This document shows positions 1 to 7,593 of a stretch of DNA of 64,000 nt, piece after piece. Position 1 is the stretch's first letter; every line of letters begins with the position of its first letter. A program made the translations under genes and the position numbers. The DNA is from JAHHTP01 sp964587555 (lineage in GTDB: Bacteria > Bacillota > Clostridia > Oscillospirales > Ruminococcaceae): the NCBI GenBank assembly GCA_964587555.1, contig CAZPLR010000008.1, positions 1 to 64,000 on the forward strand, in the 5' to 3' direction. The notes beneath the pieces were generated by a model that saw nothing but the letters and a program-made list of their open reading frames with translations, was not told the origin of the DNA and did not search any database.

Positions 1-12
1 GTATAAATATAC
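1..12. repeat. Inverted repeat downstream of a promoter (possible operator)
   Basis: The first 12 bases form GTATA-AA-TATAC, a 5-bp inverted repeat. It lies just downstream of the -10 box of the minus-strand promoter at 19-47, where a repressor could sit. The repeat is short and may be chance. Confidence 0.3.
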
Positions 13-18
13 CTTTTA

Positions 19-47
19 ATCATACCACATCTTGCCGCCACTGTCAA
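19..47 (-). promoter_or_regulatory. Promoter of a gene leaving the window to the left
   Basis: On the minus strand TTGACA (47-42) and TATGAT (24-19) are separated by 17 bp, close to the sigma-A consensus. The gene it drives lies outside the window. Confidence 0.7.
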
Positions 48-142
48 GTCCCGCGTCTTTTCCCGACGCAAAAAGAGGTCAAAAACATCCCCGCCCAGTA
101 CTTCCTTTGAGCGGGGAATCCATTCTGCAAAGGGAATGCGGT

Positions 143-504
143 TTAAGCGCCGCTTCCCCGTTTTGCTTGTTTCATGGTCAAAAGAAGTCCGGCAAACATC
201 CAGATATTCCCGATACTGATCCACGCCGCCATCAGCCTATATATCCCAAAATAGCACAGTCCCTCCAACGGAATCCCAATCAGCCCAAGCAGAGAAGACC
301 AGAAAATCCGGACGTCAGACAGACTGCCGTAAAACGACAGCATCCTCTCGATTCCGGACAAACTATTTATCACCGACGCCATATCCCAAAAGCATATCCC
401 CCCGCAAAAACCGCCAGAGAAGCCAACGCCCCGATGAACAATAGCTTTCTGATCCTTTTCCAATCGATCCGCCCGTCAATGCCGACATCATGAAACGAAT
501 GCAC
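143..504 (-). pseudogene. Decayed DUF6796-like membrane protein gene
   Basis: A good ribosome-binding site (AGGAGG, 516-511) precedes a GTG at 504. The reading then passes through three frames. The first encodes VHSFHDVGIDGRIDW and a hydrophobic stretch. The second, entered at a run of six G, encodes DMLLGYGVGDK and a stop. The third encodes SLSGIERMLSFYG, then FWSSLLGLIGIPLEG, ending MKQAKRGSGA. The pieces align end to end like one membrane protein of the DUF6796 kind as I remember that family (about 240 residues). The coding content here is only about 120 codons, so the middle also seems to be deleted. Two frameshifts plus a deletion indicate a pseudogene; assembly error at the G run could explain only one of the shifts. 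The family assignment is from memory and is moderate. Confidence 0.6.
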
Positions 505-534
505 GTTCTCCCTCCTAAAACGGTTTTCAGCGGA

Positions 535-548
535 TTAGTCTTGACTAA
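535..548. promoter_or_regulatory. Perfect palindrome TTAGTC-TT-GACTAA, probable operator
   Basis: A 6-bp perfect inverted repeat with a 2-bp centre lies 31 bp upstream of the start codon of the decayed gene at 143-504. Size and placement resemble MarR- or TetR-type operators. No regulator gene is adjacent within the window. Confidence 0.45.
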
Positions 549-559
549 CATCTATTGAA

Positions 560-619
560 AACAAAATCCCGCTTCCAGCGGACCTTCCTGCGCATTATTC
601 TGCGCAGGAAGGGAGCGGG
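560..619 (-). terminator. Intrinsic terminator of the sialidase gene
   Basis: Reading the minus strand, an outer pair CCCGCT/AGCGGG encloses an inner stem CTTCCTGCGCA/TGCGCAGGAAG and is followed by ATTTTGTTTTC. The hairpin overlaps the last codons of the sialidase. Confidence 0.75.
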
Positions 620-1902
620 AATCTATTTAAGGTAATATGCGCATATCCCGGACCTTTCTTCTCGCCATGATAGCGCAGCGCGCCGTCCTCATACAAAAGG
701 AGGATTTCTTCTCCCAGCAGCGTCATACAGGAGTAAGCAAAATATTCCTTCTCTCCCGTAACCGGGATTTCATCGACCAGCGTCATACTATCCCGCTCGC
801 CCACCGCGAACCGGAAGATTCTTCCGCGATAGCGGCCGTCCCATACTCCCGGCATCGTCGGACAAGACGCGAGGATGTACTCTTTTCCGTCCTTTTCATA
901 CCGTACAGCAGAGATCATACAATTTGAATTATTATTCACGCCGGTATTGACAAAATCACCCGGAATAAAATCCTTACCGTTGCGGAAAAAATCCAGATAG
1001 CAAATCGCATTCTGATAGCTGCGCGCGATCATGCGGATCGTTCCGCTGCTGAGTTCAACTAGCTGATTTTCGCTGGTCTGCACGTTTGCCGGATGCTTTT
1101 TCCATGTTTTGCCATGGTCGTTCGAGGAAAGAAGATAAGCGGTTTTGATCTCATAATCCGCCGGACGAAGGGAATACGCCGAGAAAAGCAGCGTCCCGTC
1201 GTGCAAGGCAAGCCCCCTGCCCGGCGCAGTACCAAGAAAAACATCGTCTGGGTCTTTCAGGTTTAGCAGCTGCGGCGCGCTCCAGCTTGCACCGTCATCG
1301 TCCGATTCGGTCAAGCAGAGATATCCTGTTTGAAACGCGCGGTATGGCGCATCGGAAAAGAACAGATTGCCAATGCAGGCGCCGTCCCGATACAGATAAA
1401 ACCATGCGTCGACCGTAATCCCGTCAACCGGCGTTTCATCGCGCACCAATCTGCCGTCCCGCAGCACATATTCGCCATCCTCCCCCAGCACGCGCAGATT
1501 GCCCGACGCATCAAAGCCGGTGCCCGGCGTCAGGTTGTGGTGCTGTGTTGAAAGACCGCCCGGAAAAAGATCGGCCAGCATGAAGAGCCGGTCGCCGTCC
1601 GCAAGAAGCTCCGGATCGATGAAGGTAGCGGACGCCACATTGTGGCAATCCCCGTTATCGCCAAAATAGTTTGCAAAGGTATAGCGCCATGTTTTTCCGC
1701 CATCCGTCGAGCGGGAAACGACGGTATCAATGCCGCCGCAGTCCTGTTCATCGTCCCAGCGCGCGTCCGCCGCCGCAACCAGCGTCCCGTCCGGCATGGT
1801 CAGGATACAGGGAATTCGATAGTTTTCACAGCCAGCCATATGATCGGCAAACGGCTGATGATACGACACGCCGTCAACCGGCTTTTGTTTAAAGTTTGGC
1901 AT
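595..1902 (-). CDS. Sialidase (exo-alpha-sialidase, GH33), predicted cytoplasmic
   Basis: A 435-residue six-bladed beta-propeller sialidase releasing terminal sialic acid. It shows the Arg-Ile-Pro motif (R29-I-P) of the carboxylate-binding Arg triad, the catalytic-Asp region DARWDDEQD (about 47-54), and three Asp boxes: S65-T-D-G-G-K-T-W, then DDDGASW, then SNDHGKTW. An ENQLVEL segment carries the likely Glu partner and YFAYSCMT near the C-terminus the likely nucleophilic Tyr. Residues about 115-190 form an insert between propeller strands, as in several clostridial enzymes. There is no signal peptide, so the substrate would be imported sialyl-oligosaccharide. RBS GAAAGAGGGG precedes the ATG. 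It follows the mreB-like gene by 65 bp on the same strand; no sialic acid catabolic genes are in the window. Confidence 0.88.
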   Translation of the reverse strand: MPNFKQKPVDGVSYHQPFADHMAGCENYRIPCILTMPDGTLVAAADARWDDEQDCGGIDTVVSRSTDGGKTWRYTFANYFGDNGDCHNVASATFIDPELLADGDRLFMLADLFPGGLSTQHHNLTPGTGFDASGNLRVLGEDGEYVLRDGRLVRDETPVDGITVDAWFYLYRDGACIGNLFFSDAPYRAFQTGYLCLTESDDDGASWSAPQLLNLKDPDDVFLGTAPGRGLALHDGTLLFSAYSLRPADYEIKTAYLLSSNDHGKTWKKHPANVQTSENQLVELSSGTIRMIARSYQNAICYLDFFRNGKDFIPGDFVNTGVNNNSNCMISAVRYEKDGKEYILASCPTMPGVWDGRYRGRIFRFAVGERDSMTLVDEIPVTGEKEYFAYSCMTLLGEEILLLYEDGALRYHGEKKGPGYAHITLNRFPLPSCAE

Positions 1903-1967
1903 ATCTAATTCCCCTCTTTCGATTGATTTAGTGATATAAGGGATTTTTTTTCCGGCTTTTGCGCAGC

Positions 1968-2981
1968 TCAGCCGATATAGGTCGTTTCATTCGAGAAGCC
2001 GCTGTGGAACATATCGATATAGTCAAACGCCTTGCCTGTGCCGATCGAAACGCATTCGATCGGATTTTCCGCAACCATACATTTTAACTTGGTAGCCTCT
2101 GACAGCAGCTCGTCCAAACCCTTCATCAGTGAACCGCCGCCGGTCATGATGATCCCATTTTCGTAAAGATCGCTGGATAATTCCGGCGGTGTATTTTCCA
2201 GAACATTGCGCACGGTGCGCACAACCTCCTCACCGAACGGGATCACGCACTCATAAATATCGGTCTGCGAAACCTCCAGCTGCTTCGGATATCCGGAGAG
2301 CAGATCGCGGCCCTTGATCGTGAACTTTTCGTTCGGGTCTGGGTGATAAACGCAGGCAAGGTTCTTTTTGAGCTGCTCAGCGGTCTTTTTGCCGATGCTC
2401 ATATGATGCACATTGGTAAAATAGCGCATGATCTCGTCGTCAACGCGGTTGCCGGCATAACGCAGCGTTTGCGACAGCACCACGCCGGCCAGCGAGGTGA
2501 CAGCGACGTCGGCGGTACCGCCGCCGATATCCACAATACAGTGGCCGTTCGGCTTGGTGATGTCGATACCGGCGCCAATCGCAGCCGCAATTGGTTCCTC
2601 AATTAGATAAACCTTGCGCGCGCCCGCCTTGGCAACCGCCTCCACGATCGCCATCTTTTCGACGTCGGTGACAACGCTCGGCGTGCAGATAATGATCCGC
2701 GGCTTCATGAAAAAGCTATTGCAGGAGCGCTTGATCACGTCCTTGATGATGACCTCGGTCAAGACATGGTCGGAGATCACGCCATCCTTAAGCGGGTAAT
2801 CCGCTTTGATATATCCCGGCGTTTTGCCAAGCATCCGCAGCGCACTGTCGCCTACCGCAACAAGCTTATTTTCTAATGTGTTAACCGCAACAACGCTCGG
2901 CTCCTTCAAGAGAATCCCTTTGCCGTGCTTGTAAACGATAATTTTTGTTGTACCTAAATCAATTCCAATATCAAGTCCCAT
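1968..2981 (-). CDS. mreB: Rod shape-determining protein, MreB/Mbl family
   Basis: A 337-residue bacterial actin homologue that polymerises under the membrane and guides cell-wall synthesis. It has the phosphate-1 loop GIDLGTTK at the N-terminus, the phosphate-2 motif VDIGGGTADVAV, the connecting segment EEPIAAAIGAG, and an adenosine motif MTGGGSLMKGLDELL. Length is normal for MreB, Mbl or MreBH. No mreC or mreD follows, so this is probably a stand-alone Mbl/MreBH-type paralogue. The sialidase gene lies 65 bp downstream. A promoter at 3045-3073 drives it. Confidence 0.92.
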   Translation of the reverse strand: MGLDIGIDLGTTKIIVYKHGKGILLKEPSVVAVNTLENKLVAVGDSALRMLGKTPGYIKADYPLKDGVISDHVLTEVIIKDVIKRSCNSFFMKPRIIICTPSVVTDVEKMAIVEAVAKAGARKVYLIEEPIAAAIGAGIDITKPNGHCIVDIGGGTADVAVTSLAGVVLSQTLRYAGNRVDDEIMRYFTNVHHMSIGKKTAEQLKKNLACVYHPDPNEKFTIKGRDLLSGYPKQLEVSQTDIYECVIPFGEEVVRTVRNVLENTPPELSSDLYENGIIMTGGGSLMKGLDELLSEATKLKCMVAENPIECVSIGTGKAFDYIDMFHSGFSNETTYIG

Positions 2982-3044
2982 GGGTGATAACCTCGCAATC
3001 TAAAAAACTTCTTTTCTGCCATCCGCGATAAAAGCGCTACTATC

Positions 3045-3073
3045 ATTATAAAGCAAAAAAGGCAAATAAGCAA
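3045..3073 (-). promoter_or_regulatory. Promoter of the mreB-like gene
   Basis: On the minus strand TTGCTT (3073-3068), 17-bp spacer, TATAAT (3050-3045). The start codon is 64 bp beyond the -10 box. Confidence 0.7.
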
Positions 3074-3199
3074 CCTTTTTCAAAATATTTTTGCAAAAAC
3101 TTTTTTACGCATATTACGCCGACAGCAAGGCAATAATAATTTTGCCGAAAGGAAATCACGTTTCGGTGAAAAACAAAATGTTTAAAGGAGAAAGTGAAT

Positions 3200-3382
3200 A
3201 TGGAGAACAATAGCTGTGGATGTTCGAAAGCAAACCATTCGATCTACTGCACCGTCAACCAGTGTAAGAACCACTGTGCCAGCGAAAACTACTGCTCGTT
3301 AAACACCGTTTCAATCGGCACCCATGAGCCGGACCCGACCATGCCGGAGTGTGTCGACTGCAACTCCTTCATCCAGAAATAA
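3200..3382 (+). CDS. DUF1540 domain protein (small Cys-rich)
   Basis: A 60-residue protein with eight Cys, including CGC, CTVNQCKNHC, NYCSLNTVSIG and a final PECVDCNSF. This spacing is that of DUF1540, a metal-binding small-protein domain found in Clostridia and Bacilli; function unknown. The ATG at 3200 is chosen because AAAGGAG (3184-3190) is 9 bp upstream; the in-frame GTG at 3194 is too close. It is monocistronic with a terminator at 3439-3468. Confidence 0.85.
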   Translation: MENNSCGCSKANHSIYCTVNQCKNHCASENYCSLNTVSIGTHEPDPTMPECVDCNSFIQK

Positions 3383-3438
3383 CAAGCTTTGCCTACCCTT
3401 TGCCGCGCCGCTTTGACGGGGCAAAAGGCGGGTACGCA

Positions 3439-3468
3439 AAAAGGAGTCCGGAATTTCGGACTCCTTTT
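3439..3468. terminator. Bidirectional intrinsic terminator
   Basis: A perfect 12-bp stem AAAAGGAGTCCG/CGGACTCCTTTT with a 6-nt loop gives a T run on both strands. It serves the DUF1540 gene (plus) and the vWA gene (minus). Confidence 0.9.
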
Positions 3469-3472
3469 GCTC

Positions 3473-4681
3473 TTACATATGCTGCTTGACAAAAAATCTT
3501 CCGTCATGCACCAGGCGGTATTGGGTGAACGCCGTCCAGTAAAGCAGTATAAATAAAATTCCGCTTACCGCCAGCGATAGCGCCGGCGACAGCAGCCCGG
3601 TCAGCGTGACCGCCGCCGTCATCAAAACGCCGGTGCCAAGATTGACAAGCAGGATCTTCCACGATAAGTAAAAATAATACGCAAAAGTGGTCAGCACCGC
3701 ATACGCTGTAAAGATAAACAGCCGGATCAGCACCCGCATCATCGTCAGCTCGTTCGCTCCGTAGGTCAGGCAGACCCCCGCAGCCGAGGTGAAGCTGGAA
3801 GCACTCGCATATGCGCCGTCAAGCGCGGCAAGCAGCGCCGTATAATCCACGCTGCCGGACGAATCCTTCAGCACGACTGTATCAAAGCCGCCGGTATGCT
3901 CGACAAAATCGATCATATCCTTTCTGCTGATATACTTGCTTTCCAAAATGCTTACGCTGAAAACCGGTATTCCGGTGCTGTAATAGCTCTGCTTTACCCG
4001 AGAAAGCAGGTTTCCCTGCCCGTCGGTCATCAGGATGACCGCACCGCCGTTTTTCAGCGTATCCAGCGCATAGGACAGCGGCGCGTTGAAATCGGTGTTG
4101 CTAATCAGCTGCAAGGAGCGTATCTTCGCGATCATCTCCTCTTTCCCTTGCGCATCCATCTGAACCAGCTCGGTCGGCTCGACCACCGTGTGGGAAAATG
4201 GGATTAGCTGCAAGCGGTCGTCCGCGTCACAGTTTTCCACCAATTTGACCGCCGCCTCCTTCGCGGTATCAAAGCATTCCTCCATACTGGTTGAGCAGTC
4301 AAAAAGCAGAGAAATGTCGGCAACGCCTTCCTCCCTATTCACAGACTCATTATGCTCCAACGAATAAAGGAATTGTCCGCCGCAGCCGACGCCAAATCCC
4401 AGTACAGCCGCCATCGCAAAAGAGATCAGGCGGTTTCCTCTTTTGCGCACCACGTGATGCTTTCCATAAACCGCCTCGGCGATGCAAACGCCGGCAAGCC
4501 CAAATAAAAACGGGATCATCAGATAAAAACCGACAACAAAGATCATCGCGTCGGATGAGATGCGCCCGCGTGAATACGCAAACAGATGCAGCGCAAGCAC
4601 ACTTACGGCAGAAAGCCCCAGCGAAAGCCAAAACATCAGCCAACCAAAACGCGACTTCAGCGGCGACGGCTGCTGCTTCAT
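3473..4681 (-). CDS. von Willebrand factor A domain membrane protein
   Basis: A 402-residue protein with hydrophobic segments at about 14-34, 45-68 and 86-100, a vWA domain at about 120-310, and three to four further hydrophobic segments after residue 315. The vWA domain carries the MIDAS motif D128-C-S-T-S, a later TDFNAPL that fits the MIDAS Thr, and the MTDGQGN strand-4 motif, so metal binding is expected. Such BatA-like proteins usually work with MoxR ATPases, but none is seen here. The ATG overlaps the stop of a 52-codon ORF (ATGA), implying translational coupling and a shared promoter at 4867-4895. Function unknown. Confidence 0.8.
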   Translation of the reverse strand: MKQQPSPLKSRFGWLMFWLSLGLSAVSVLALHLFAYSRGRISSDAMIFVVGFYLMIPFLFGLAGVCIAEAVYGKHHVVRKRGNRLISFAMAAVLGFGVGCGGQFLYSLEHNESVNREEGVADISLLFDCSTSMEECFDTAKEAAVKLVENCDADDRLQLIPFSHTVVEPTELVQMDAQGKEEMIAKIRSLQLISNTDFNAPLSYALDTLKNGGAVILMTDGQGNLLSRVKQSYYSTGIPVFSVSILESKYISRKDMIDFVEHTGGFDTVVLKDSSGSVDYTALLAALDGAYASASSFTSAAGVCLTYGANELTMMRVLIRLFIFTAYAVLTTFAYYFYLSWKILLVNLGTGVLMTAAVTLTGLLSPALSLAVSGILFILLYWTAFTQYRLVHDGRFFVKQHM

Positions 4682-4836
4682 GAACGATCACCTCTCTCAA
4701 CCTGCGGCGTCTGCACGCCGGGATAGACGGGCGCGGTGTTTTCAAGTGAAAAATCCCGCTGCTTGGTCAGATTGATTTTATCTCCGGATAAATTCCCGCT
4801 GTTTGATTCAATTTCTTCAAAAAACCCGAATGGCAT
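4678..4836 (-). CDS. Small ORF (52 aa) translationally coupled to the vWA protein
   Basis: The ORF begins MPFGFFEEIESNSG and ends PQVERGDRS; it is acidic at the N-terminus and has no membrane segment or Cys. Evidence that it is real: a strong AAAGGAGG site 7 bp before the ATG, a consensus promoter at 4867-4895 with no other start codon between, and an ATGA stop/start overlap with the vWA gene. No family is recognised. It could be a soluble partner of the vWA domain or a leader peptide that sets its translation. Confidence 0.72.
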   Translation of the reverse strand: MPFGFFEEIESNSGNLSGDKINLTKQRDFSLENTAPVYPGVQTPQVERGDRS

Positions 4837-4866
4837 AAAAAAACCTCCTTTTTCCGTCTTTTTCTT

Positions 4867-4895
4867 AGTATATCACAATCGCTTTCCACTGTCAA
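4867..4895 (-). promoter_or_regulatory. Consensus sigma-A promoter of the vWA operon
   Basis: TTGACA (4895-4890), 17-bp spacer, TATACT (4872-4867) on the minus strand. The first start codon is 31 bp downstream of the -10 box. Confidence 0.85.
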
Positions 4896-4910
4896 TTCAT
4901 TTCTTGCGCA

Positions 4911-4957
4911 AAAAAAACGCGCGCTTTCCCAAGAAAAGGGAAAAGCGCGCGTTTTTT
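4911..4957. terminator. Terminator of the GH25 lysozyme gene
   Basis: A long stem AAAAACGCGCGCTTTCCC / GGGAAAAGCGCGCGTTTTT with a short loop lies 4 bp past the lysozyme stop; the T run works on both strands. Confidence 0.88.
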
Positions 4958-4960
4958 CAA

Positions 4961-7456
4961 TCAGCGGATTGTAATCTTCTGTACGGTGCTGTACGCGCCG
5001 TACACATAGCCGCCAGTGACCGGATCTTTATAATACGCTCTCGCCTTGACGTAATAGGTACCCTTCTTCAGCGAGGAGAAGGTGTGAGAGCGGCTGCGGG
5101 TCGTTACATACTTTTTCCCGCTGAACGAGGAATTGGTCGCATATACGTACTGATAGCCATAGCAGGAGTAAACCGGTTTGCTCATTGCGACGGTCAGACT
5201 GCCCGTTTTGGTGCTTGTGAGCTTGATGTCCGGCATTTTCTCCGGTGTGACGCTCGAAGAACGCGCAGTTTTTACGGTCGAATACGGTCCGTACACCCGC
5301 GCGCCGGTAGAATCGATGGCAAATGCGCGTACTTTGACATAATAAAGCTGGTTTTTATCGACATAATACCCTTTGACCAGCGTATTCTTGGACGAATACT
5401 TCTTATTCTGGAATTTCGCATCCGTTGCATAGACAAACTGGTAGGAATCCGCGCCCTCCACCGGAGCGTCTAAATAAATATACATTGCGCCAGCAATCTT
5501 CATATAAAGTGTCTTGATATTCGGCGCCTCCAAGCTGATCTTCTCCCATTTGGCGTAGAGATCGGTGACGTCATCCCCGTCGCTCACCTGCGTGACCGGA
5601 ACCGTAAAGTCTGCGTCGGCATACCAGCCGCCAAACAGATAGCCCTTTTTCTCCGGATCAGACAACGTGTAGGTCTTGCCGTCCTCGCAGTTTTCCGGAT
5701 TATCGGAGGAATTGGTTCCGCCGTCAAGGTGGTAGATAAGCTCCCGATTCACAATCACAGTGCAGCGATCCTGCACAGCGGAATTATTCACCGAAGAGCA
5801 GGTGATAACCGCCGAACCCGGATTCACCGCGACAATCACGCCATATTCGTTGACCGTCACAACCGAAGGATCACTGCTGACCCACTTCAGTGCCGGATTC
5901 TGGATCTCAGCCGGTGTGGCGGAAGCAGTCAAAAGGTAGATCTCATTGACCGGCAGCGTCAGTTCATGCTCGCTTAAGGCGACCGCAGTGATATCGTTGG
6001 AAACAATGTCGTCGCCCATCAGCGTTCCGCTCGTTTTAAACGAAGCACGCTCAGAGGTATCGACCAGCCCAGTGTGTGCCACATAAATCTCATAACTGTA
6101 GGTCGAGCCGGATGCAAGGCTAATCCCCATCTCAGCGGCGATATCAAAGCTGAAAACAAAACTCTTATCGGCGGTACTCCAGTCCCGCTCCCGCGAGGAA
6201 AGCAGCACGCCGCTGCTGTCATAAAGCCTGCATCCGATCTTTGTGACCAGCGCGCCGGCCGGATTGGAAACCTCCGCCATAATCACCGCATTATCCTCAG
6301 CCACCGTTTCTCTGGTCGTGATCGCAGTATGCGGCAGCGTTGTCTGGAAAGTTTCGGTGCTGCCGTAATAGGTCTTACCGCCAACCACTGCAAACGGCTG
6401 ATAGCGGTAGCTGGTCGAATACTGCAAAGCTGCGCTGTAATCCGAAACCTTGCCGCTGTAAGTCACCTGACCGGAGGAAAGCCCGCAGCTATCGCTGTAG
6501 GTTTCAAGCAGCGTGCCGTACTGATCGTAGAGATAGAATCCGATCTGGCTGACGATGCTGCCGCCCGGATTCTGCACGCTGACCGTTACCTTCGCGTCGA
6601 TCGCATCTGGATCAACCGCCTGATGATCGATGCGGATATTTTTATAGCTGCTGTCAAGCGTATAGAAGAAGTCGCAGTCCACCTTGCCGCTGGTAATACC
6701 GGAAACCGTGCCGCTGGAGGAATACTGCCAATACTGGTAATCGCCCGTATAGTCTGTCTTGGTGGTATAATGCGCAAGCCAAATCTGATATTTTGCGGAA
6801 AGCTCGCTTGCATAAAGCTGTTTATTGAACATATTCGCGTTGGCGTAAATCATCGCGTCATAGCCGGCAGCTTCCACTGTATCGCAGAACGCGGCGCAGA
6901 TATCGGTCGCGGCGCGCTTGCTCAGCTTTGCATTGTACAATCTGCCAAGACCGGTCCCGGCGTATTCATAGTCGATCACGACCGGAAGCGTGAACGAATA
7001 GCCTTGAATCAGCTTCAAGACGTAATTTGCCTCTTCGATCCCCTCGGCAACAGTGATTGCCTGCGAGTAAAAATACACACCGACCTTTACCCCCGCCGCA
7101 GCGGCGCCCGCAAGATTTTTGGCATACATGCCGTCCGTATTCAACGACCCGGAATCGCCGTAGCCGCGGAAGCCGACGCGAATAAACGCAAAGTCGATAC
7201 CGTCAGCCTTGACCTTTTCCCAGTCGATGATCTTCTGATAGGACGAAACGTCAATACCGTTGACCACGCTGTAGCCGGCAAACCGGGCGTTATGCGAATA
7301 GGTCGAACCGGTAACATAGCCGTTGCTGCTTCCCGTTACCGCCGCATCCGCTTCCTGTATAGAAGGGAGATATGTAACAGCTGAGGCGGCAAGCAGCACG
7401 CTCATTGCGCCCGCTGCAAGGCGGCGCAGCCAGTTTTTGCGAATAGAAAATTTCAT
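4961..7456 (-). CDS. Secreted GH25 lysozyme with Big2, InlB-like and FN3-like repeats
   Basis: An 831-residue exported muramidase. Residues 1-39 are a signal peptide (KNWLRR, hydrophobic core, ADAA cleavage region). The GH25 domain spans about 65-265 with GIDVSSYQ (D69) and the catalytic D162-x-E164 in VVIDYEYAG. Two beta-sandwich-like repeats follow at about 270-480, both containing NPGG or NPAG and IGxxLYD segments. A Big2 domain is at about 485-570, an InlB B-repeat at about 575-640 (GYLFGGWYADADFTVPVTQV), then two FN3-like repeats at about 645-831 that share FVYATDAKF/YVYATNSSF and YVKxRA motifs. The layout fits wall remodelling or attack on other bacteria, with the C-terminal repeats holding the enzyme at the surface. 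No sortase motif is seen. Confidence 0.88.
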   Translation of the reverse strand: MKFSIRKNWLRRLAAGAMSVLLAASAVTYLPSIQEADAAVTGSSNGYVTGSTYSHNARFAGYSVVNGIDVSSYQKIIDWEKVKADGIDFAFIRVGFRGYGDSGSLNTDGMYAKNLAGAAAAGVKVGVYFYSQAITVAEGIEEANYVLKLIQGYSFTLPVVIDYEYAGTGLGRLYNAKLSKRAATDICAAFCDTVEAAGYDAMIYANANMFNKQLYASELSAKYQIWLAHYTTKTDYTGDYQYWQYSSSGTVSGITSGKVDCDFFYTLDSSYKNIRIDHQAVDPDAIDAKVTVSVQNPGGSIVSQIGFYLYDQYGTLLETYSDSCGLSSGQVTYSGKVSDYSAALQYSTSYRYQPFAVVGGKTYYGSTETFQTTLPHTAITTRETVAEDNAVIMAEVSNPAGALVTKIGCRLYDSSGVLLSSRERDWSTADKSFVFSFDIAAEMGISLASGSTYSYEIYVAHTGLVDTSERASFKTSGTLMGDDIVSNDITAVALSEHELTLPVNEIYLLTASATPAEIQNPALKWVSSDPSVVTVNEYGVIVAVNPGSAVITCSSVNNSAVQDRCTVIVNRELIYHLDGGTNSSDNPENCEDGKTYTLSDPEKKGYLFGGWYADADFTVPVTQVSDGDDVTDLYAKWEKISLEAPNIKTLYMKIAGAMYIYLDAPVEGADSYQFVYATDAKFQNKKYSSKNTLVKGYYVDKNQLYYVKVRAFAIDSTGARVYGPYSTVKTARSSSVTPEKMPDIKLTSTKTGSLTVAMSKPVYSCYGYQYVYATNSSFSGKKYVTTRSRSHTFSSLKKGTYYVKARAYYKDPVTGGYVYGAYSTVQKITIR

Positions 7457-7593
7457 GATCCAGACCTTTCTAAAGCTCCGTTTTCGAAAGGCGCCCCTTT
7501 CAAAAACCCGTACATTGAAATAACACTCAATTAACTATTCGTCCACTTTTCAGAAAAATATGGGGTATAACGGCAGAAACGCACCAGAAAAAA

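Noticed and set aside
3110..3150. GCATA-N17-CAATAATA upstream of the DUF1540 gene as a sigma-G/sigma-F promoter
   Set aside because: The -10 element fits the forespore consensus only with a one-base shift; too weak to call.
6074..7384. Long plus-strand ORF of 436 codons opposite the GH25 gene
   Set aside because: It is antisense to a clear lysozyme gene with domains and signal peptide; it has no RBS and a composition typical of a shadow frame.
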